From: Jimgerdemannia flammicorona
Lineage: Eukaryota; Mucoromycota; Endogonomycetes; Endogonales; Endogonaceae
Length of the DNA: 34,133 nucleotides
NCBI GenBank assembly: GCA_003990745.1
Contig: RBNI01000301.1
Span: forward strand, 1-34,133
Direction of reading: 5' to 3'
Shown here one piece after another: positions 31,097-34,133 of the stretch; the stretch's first letter is position 1; each line of letters begins with the position of its first letter. Under the pieces are notes generated by a model that made no database searches, was not told the DNA's origin, and saw only the letters and a program-made list of their open reading frames with translations. The translations under genes and the position numbers were made by a program.

Positions 31097-31189
31097 ATAT
31101 ATTCTCATGGGTTATTATATTTTTAAAAATAGAGTTTAAATTGAATTTTAAATTAAATTAGTCTTTGATTCAATTTGTTGAGAGTACTA
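31097..31189. mobile_element. hAT-type MITE, right part
   Basis: Ends TTTGTTGAGAGTACTA, followed by the duplication ATAATATC (31190-31197). Read in reverse complement, much of it aligns with the left part at 15810-15910, giving a long, imperfect terminal inverted repeat. Confidence 0.85.
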
Positions 31190-32600
31190 ATAATATCTTA
31201 TATATAGTAAAGTTCTATATTACTTAGTAGATAGACTTTATCTTAATAGTAGATTAAGGTTTCTTTAATAATATATATATATATATCCTTGAACTTATTT
31301 AAGAAAACTTTAGTAGTGATAGTATTTTCTTTATAAACTTGTCTGATTTAGTCTAGAAATTCTGATGCTAACTTATATTATTGAAGATCTGGATATCTTG
31401 GTAAGATATCTAGTACTACAAGTATCTTATCAGACTTATAGATAATTATCAGATTGAAAGTTAGCTCTACTTGGCTTATTGATATAATAAAGTAAATTAG
31501 ATATTGATATACTTGAAAGATTGATAGTCAATAATAATATCAAACTCAATATCTTTTAGATAGTATCTCTAGTAGTTGGTAATATATTTGATTATTAGTA
31601 ATTTTTTCTTATAGATATATAATTAACTTCTGTTTAGCTGGTAATAATTTTTCTAACTCAAAAGTGATAGAGCAGTATTCTTTTCTATCATTTTGTAATA
31701 GAACTACTCTAATAGTAAAATTTGAAGCATTAGTATTAATAGTAAATTTTAAGTTTAAATTAGAATTTTGTAGAACTAAGATATTGATCAAATAGTTCTT
31801 AAGTTTTTAGAATACTTATTAATAAAAGAGATTTTAGACATAAGGTATATAATGTTCTATATATAATATCTTCTTCATTAGGTTTATAAGTAGCTTAATA
31901 ATCTTAGAGAGTTTCTGATAAAGTAGTAATAGTAGCTAGCTAAGCTAAGAAAGGATCTGAGTTCTATAAGATTTGCTAGTTCAGATCATTCTTAGATTAT
32001 CTCTATCTTATATAAATCTACTTGAATTTCTTATATAGAGACAATATGATCAAGATATTTAACTTACTTTTTGAAAACTTTATATTTTTTGAGTTTAGTA
32101 TATAACTTATATTTTTGTAGAATTTTCAAAATAAAGCAAATATGCTTGAGATATTCTTCTTTAGTTATACTAAAGATTAGAATATTATCAAAATATACTA
32201 ATAGAAAAAAAAGAGTTAATTTTTAAATATCTTATTTATGAAAGTCTAGAATATTATAGGTATATTAGTAAGACTAAATACTAATACTAAGAATTTATAT
32301 AGTCTAAAGAAGTCATAAAAGTAGTCTTGGAGATATTTTCTAACTTAATTTGAATTTGATAATATTCAAATATATATAAGATCTAGCTTAGTAAAGTACT
32401 TAGCATTCTTGAGGATATTAAAGATTTGATCAATAAGAAATAGTAGATATCAGTTTTTAATTATAAGCTTATTAAGTACTTAGTAGTATAATGTGCCAGC
32501 TCAATGAAGGTAAATTATAAGATTGGGGAATTTATGTAGTTTGGCTTGAGCCTCTAGTTACTTTGTTAAAAAGTAATAAAATATTCTATAATTCTAAATA
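31190..32600 (-). pseudogene. Gypsy element C, piece 4: reverse transcriptase and RNase H
   Basis: On the minus strand from 32520: VLNKLIIKN-stop-YLLFLIDQIF, NAKYFTKLDL (first catalytic Asp), FLVLVFSLTNIPIIF, LLVYFDNILIFS (the YxDD box as YFDN) and VKYLDHIVS. Then RNase H: FTINTNASNFTIRVVLLQND (Asp to Asn changes) and FELEKLLPAKQKL (31609-31791), and the end of RNase H with DILPRYPDLQ. Every block matches a chromovirus-type Gypsy pol with dense C-to-T decay. The frame leads into the integrase piece at 15725-15809. Confidence 0.8.
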
Positions 32601-33190
32601 TCTTTAGTATTTAGTAGTATAATCGTCAAATCTAGATATAGTAGTCAATTTTCTTATTGAGATAGTTCTTAAATATAGTAGTAATTTTATATAATAGTTT
32701 CTATAAGTGGATTTTCTTCTTGGGTAACAGATTATCTCTATATAATAATAGTTTATATATAGTATAAGTGGTTCTTTTCTAGAATAGTAATTTGACAGTT
32801 TCCTTATATGATTTCTATATAATAATCTTGATAATATTTCATATTAGGTAGAGACTTGGCAGATAACTTAGATGATAGATAATTTGGTTTGATTTGTCTA
32901 AGAGCTTAGTAGTTGAAGTAGACTATCAAGTTATAAGATAGTGGGTAAGTACTACTAATGCAGAAAGTCTGAGAGAAGAGGTTTTCTCTCAGAGACTCTT
33001 CAGGTAATTTATTGTCATTAGTTGAACTAGATAATAGTAGATACTTATAGTATAAGAGCTTCTGATGGAGGGTGACTGATAGTATATATTATATTGAGCT
33101 ATACTGATAGAGGGCTGAGAGAGAAATGGACTAAGCAACCTTTTTCTGATAACATTCAGATTATATAAACTTCTGACAATACTCAAAACA
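32601..33190 (-). other. AT-rich stretch, probably the pre-RT part of element C
   Basis: Lies where the protease/pre-RT region of element C should be. Minus-strand frames are broken everywhere and no motif is certain. The short open frame at 32989-33186 is Ser/Tyr-rich and probably chance. Confidence 0.35.
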
Positions 33191-33386
33191 TTATTTTTAG
33201 AGAATAGGCACTAGCAATATAGCAACTAATGAGCATTTTGAGGTATATGCTGGACAGAGTAGCCTTAGTACATTTGACTGGCAGTATATAGAGAGGAGTT
33301 ATGGCTTGAGGGGAAGTATGTGAGGCTTGCTAGCTAGAAGATATAGAAGGAGAGGAGGCAGTGCTGGAGAATAGGAGACTGGGAGG

Positions 33387-33908
33387 ATGAGCTTTGTGAA
33401 CAAAGTGAAGGAGGGTTGTCTGATGACTAGACTAGAGGACTGACTGAAGAAGAGCAAGAAAATGGTGAGAGCTACAAAGTCTGGTAGAGTGGCCCATGGC
33501 AGTGAGAGTAGTAGAGCTGGGGGAGTAGTGGCTGGGGGGAGCAGAACTGCTAATGATAAGGGGACTACTAATCTGAAAAAAAATCCAGATGTGACAGTTG
33601 ATGATAGATCTGGACAAGGGGTGGGCACAAGGTCTGAGGATCTGGCAGATGGTATAATAGATCTGGTGGCAGTACTATTACTCAAGAAATTGAGGTCAGA
33701 ATTCACTATCATATTGTATTTCTGAGGCTTAGTAGTGATAGTGAGAATAATTCTGGAACTGCTGGCCCAAGAGGTGAAGAGAGCAGCATTGGTGAAGTTT
33801 TTGAAGAGTCTGAAAGGAGTGGAGATTGGCTTCAAGAAGAAGGATATGCTATTGGAAGTAATAGAGAAGAGAGTGGTGGTGGGGGGAATAGCAATCCCCA
33901 TGGCCTAG
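33387..33908 (+). pseudogene. Unidentified basic ORF with two in-frame TGA stops
   Basis: Frame from ATG 33387 (MSFVNKVKEGCLMTRLED) through TGA at 33441-33443 and TGA at 33723-33725 to TAG at 33906-33908, 173 codons. Basic N-terminal part (LKKSKKMVRATKSGR), a Gly/Ser/Arg-rich middle, then helical segments LLAQEVKRAALVKFLKSLKG and DMLLEVIEKRVVVGG. It could be the start of a LINE ORF1 or a gag. The minus strand is open across 33299-33901 (200 codons, Ser/Pro/Leu-rich), which I take as a by-product. An A tract from 33982 might be the tail of a retroposon. Confidence 0.35.
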
Positions 33909-33981
33909 TGCTTACACTGAGATCCCCAAGTGGTGTAGCTTATCTCTTTGTTGGTATTGAAATGCAGCCAAATTTAGCTGC

Positions 33982-34102
33982 AAAAAAAAAAAAAAATTTA
34001 AATTTTTTTTTAACTTAATATTTGATATAAAATTATAAAAAAAAAAAATTTAAAAAAATTTTTTAAAATTATTAAAAATTTTTTTTTTTTTTTTTTTTTT
34101 AA

Positions 34103-34133
<31 letters not shown>
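33982..34133. repeat. A/T homopolymer low-complexity end
   Basis: Alternating runs of A and T, closing with an unbroken T run of about 33 bases. May be a decayed poly(A) tail plus simple sequence, or an assembly artefact at a contig end. Confidence 0.7.

Noticed and set aside
33299..33901. A 200-codon minus-strand open frame
   Set aside because: Ser/Pro/Leu-rich with no motif; it lies antisense to a basic frame in G-rich DNA, where antisense frames stay open easily. Kept only as a remark.
33900..33981. tRNA-like or SINE promoter boxes before the A tract
   Set aside because: No convincing A box plus B box or cloverleaf could be built on either strand.

Overview
The window reads as a transposon graveyard from a filamentous fungus, most likely an ascomycete with a RIP-like or methylation-driven C-to-T mutation process. 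Evidence: copies of the same element differ almost only by transitions; coding frames are peppered with TAG/TAA/TGA where related copies have Q, W or R; sequence between elements is strongly AT-rich; element families (chromodomain Gypsy, Copia gag, APE-type LINE, BED-finger hAT) are those of fungal genomes. I see no intact host gene, rRNA, tRNA or CRISPR.

Layout. 1-~1600: part of a divergent LTR (family D, minus strand) with a 365-codon ORF in its U3 region. 1712-3290: LINE remnant (+). 3280-4450: Copia-like gag remnant (-). 4530-32600: one very decayed chromodomain Gypsy element (C, minus strand), split by nested insertions into four pieces (RT-RNase H 31190-32600; integrase N-terminus 15725-15809; integrase core 6550-6901; integrase C-terminus plus chromodomain 4530-5353). 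The insertions are: a polyadenylated retroposon (5354-6549, 15-bp target duplication); LTR element A (6902-15724, minus, 4-bp duplication ATAG); and a hAT-type MITE (15810-15993 plus 31097-31189, 8-bp duplication ATAATATC). The MITE was itself split by LTR element B (15994-31092, plus, duplication ATAG), and B was split by a 6.56-kb hAT transposon (20317-26875). The right end (33200-34133) has an unidentified broken ORF and A/T homopolymers.

The most interesting system is the A/B/D retrotransposon lineage. A and B are Ty3/Gypsy-type elements with ~1.56-1.6 kb LTRs. Each LTR carries a ~284-codon ORF, in sense orientation, between an upstream TATA box and the presumed main LTR promoter (TATAAATA followed by AATAAA). 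The same order (TATA, ORF, TATAAATACCCC) recurs in divergent LTR D, so this U3-encoded protein looks like an old, conserved part of the lineage. The internal region codes gag with a zinc knuckle, an aspartic protease, a spacer with a Cys/His cluster, a complete dUTPase domain, reverse transcriptase, RNase H and integrase. A dUTPase between protease and RT is an unusual arrangement. The hAT element encodes a spliced BED-finger transposase and, on the opposite strand, what looks like an unrelated spliced gene, plus several minisatellites.

All coding regions are broken to some degree. Domain assignments rest on motifs read by eye; no database search was possible.
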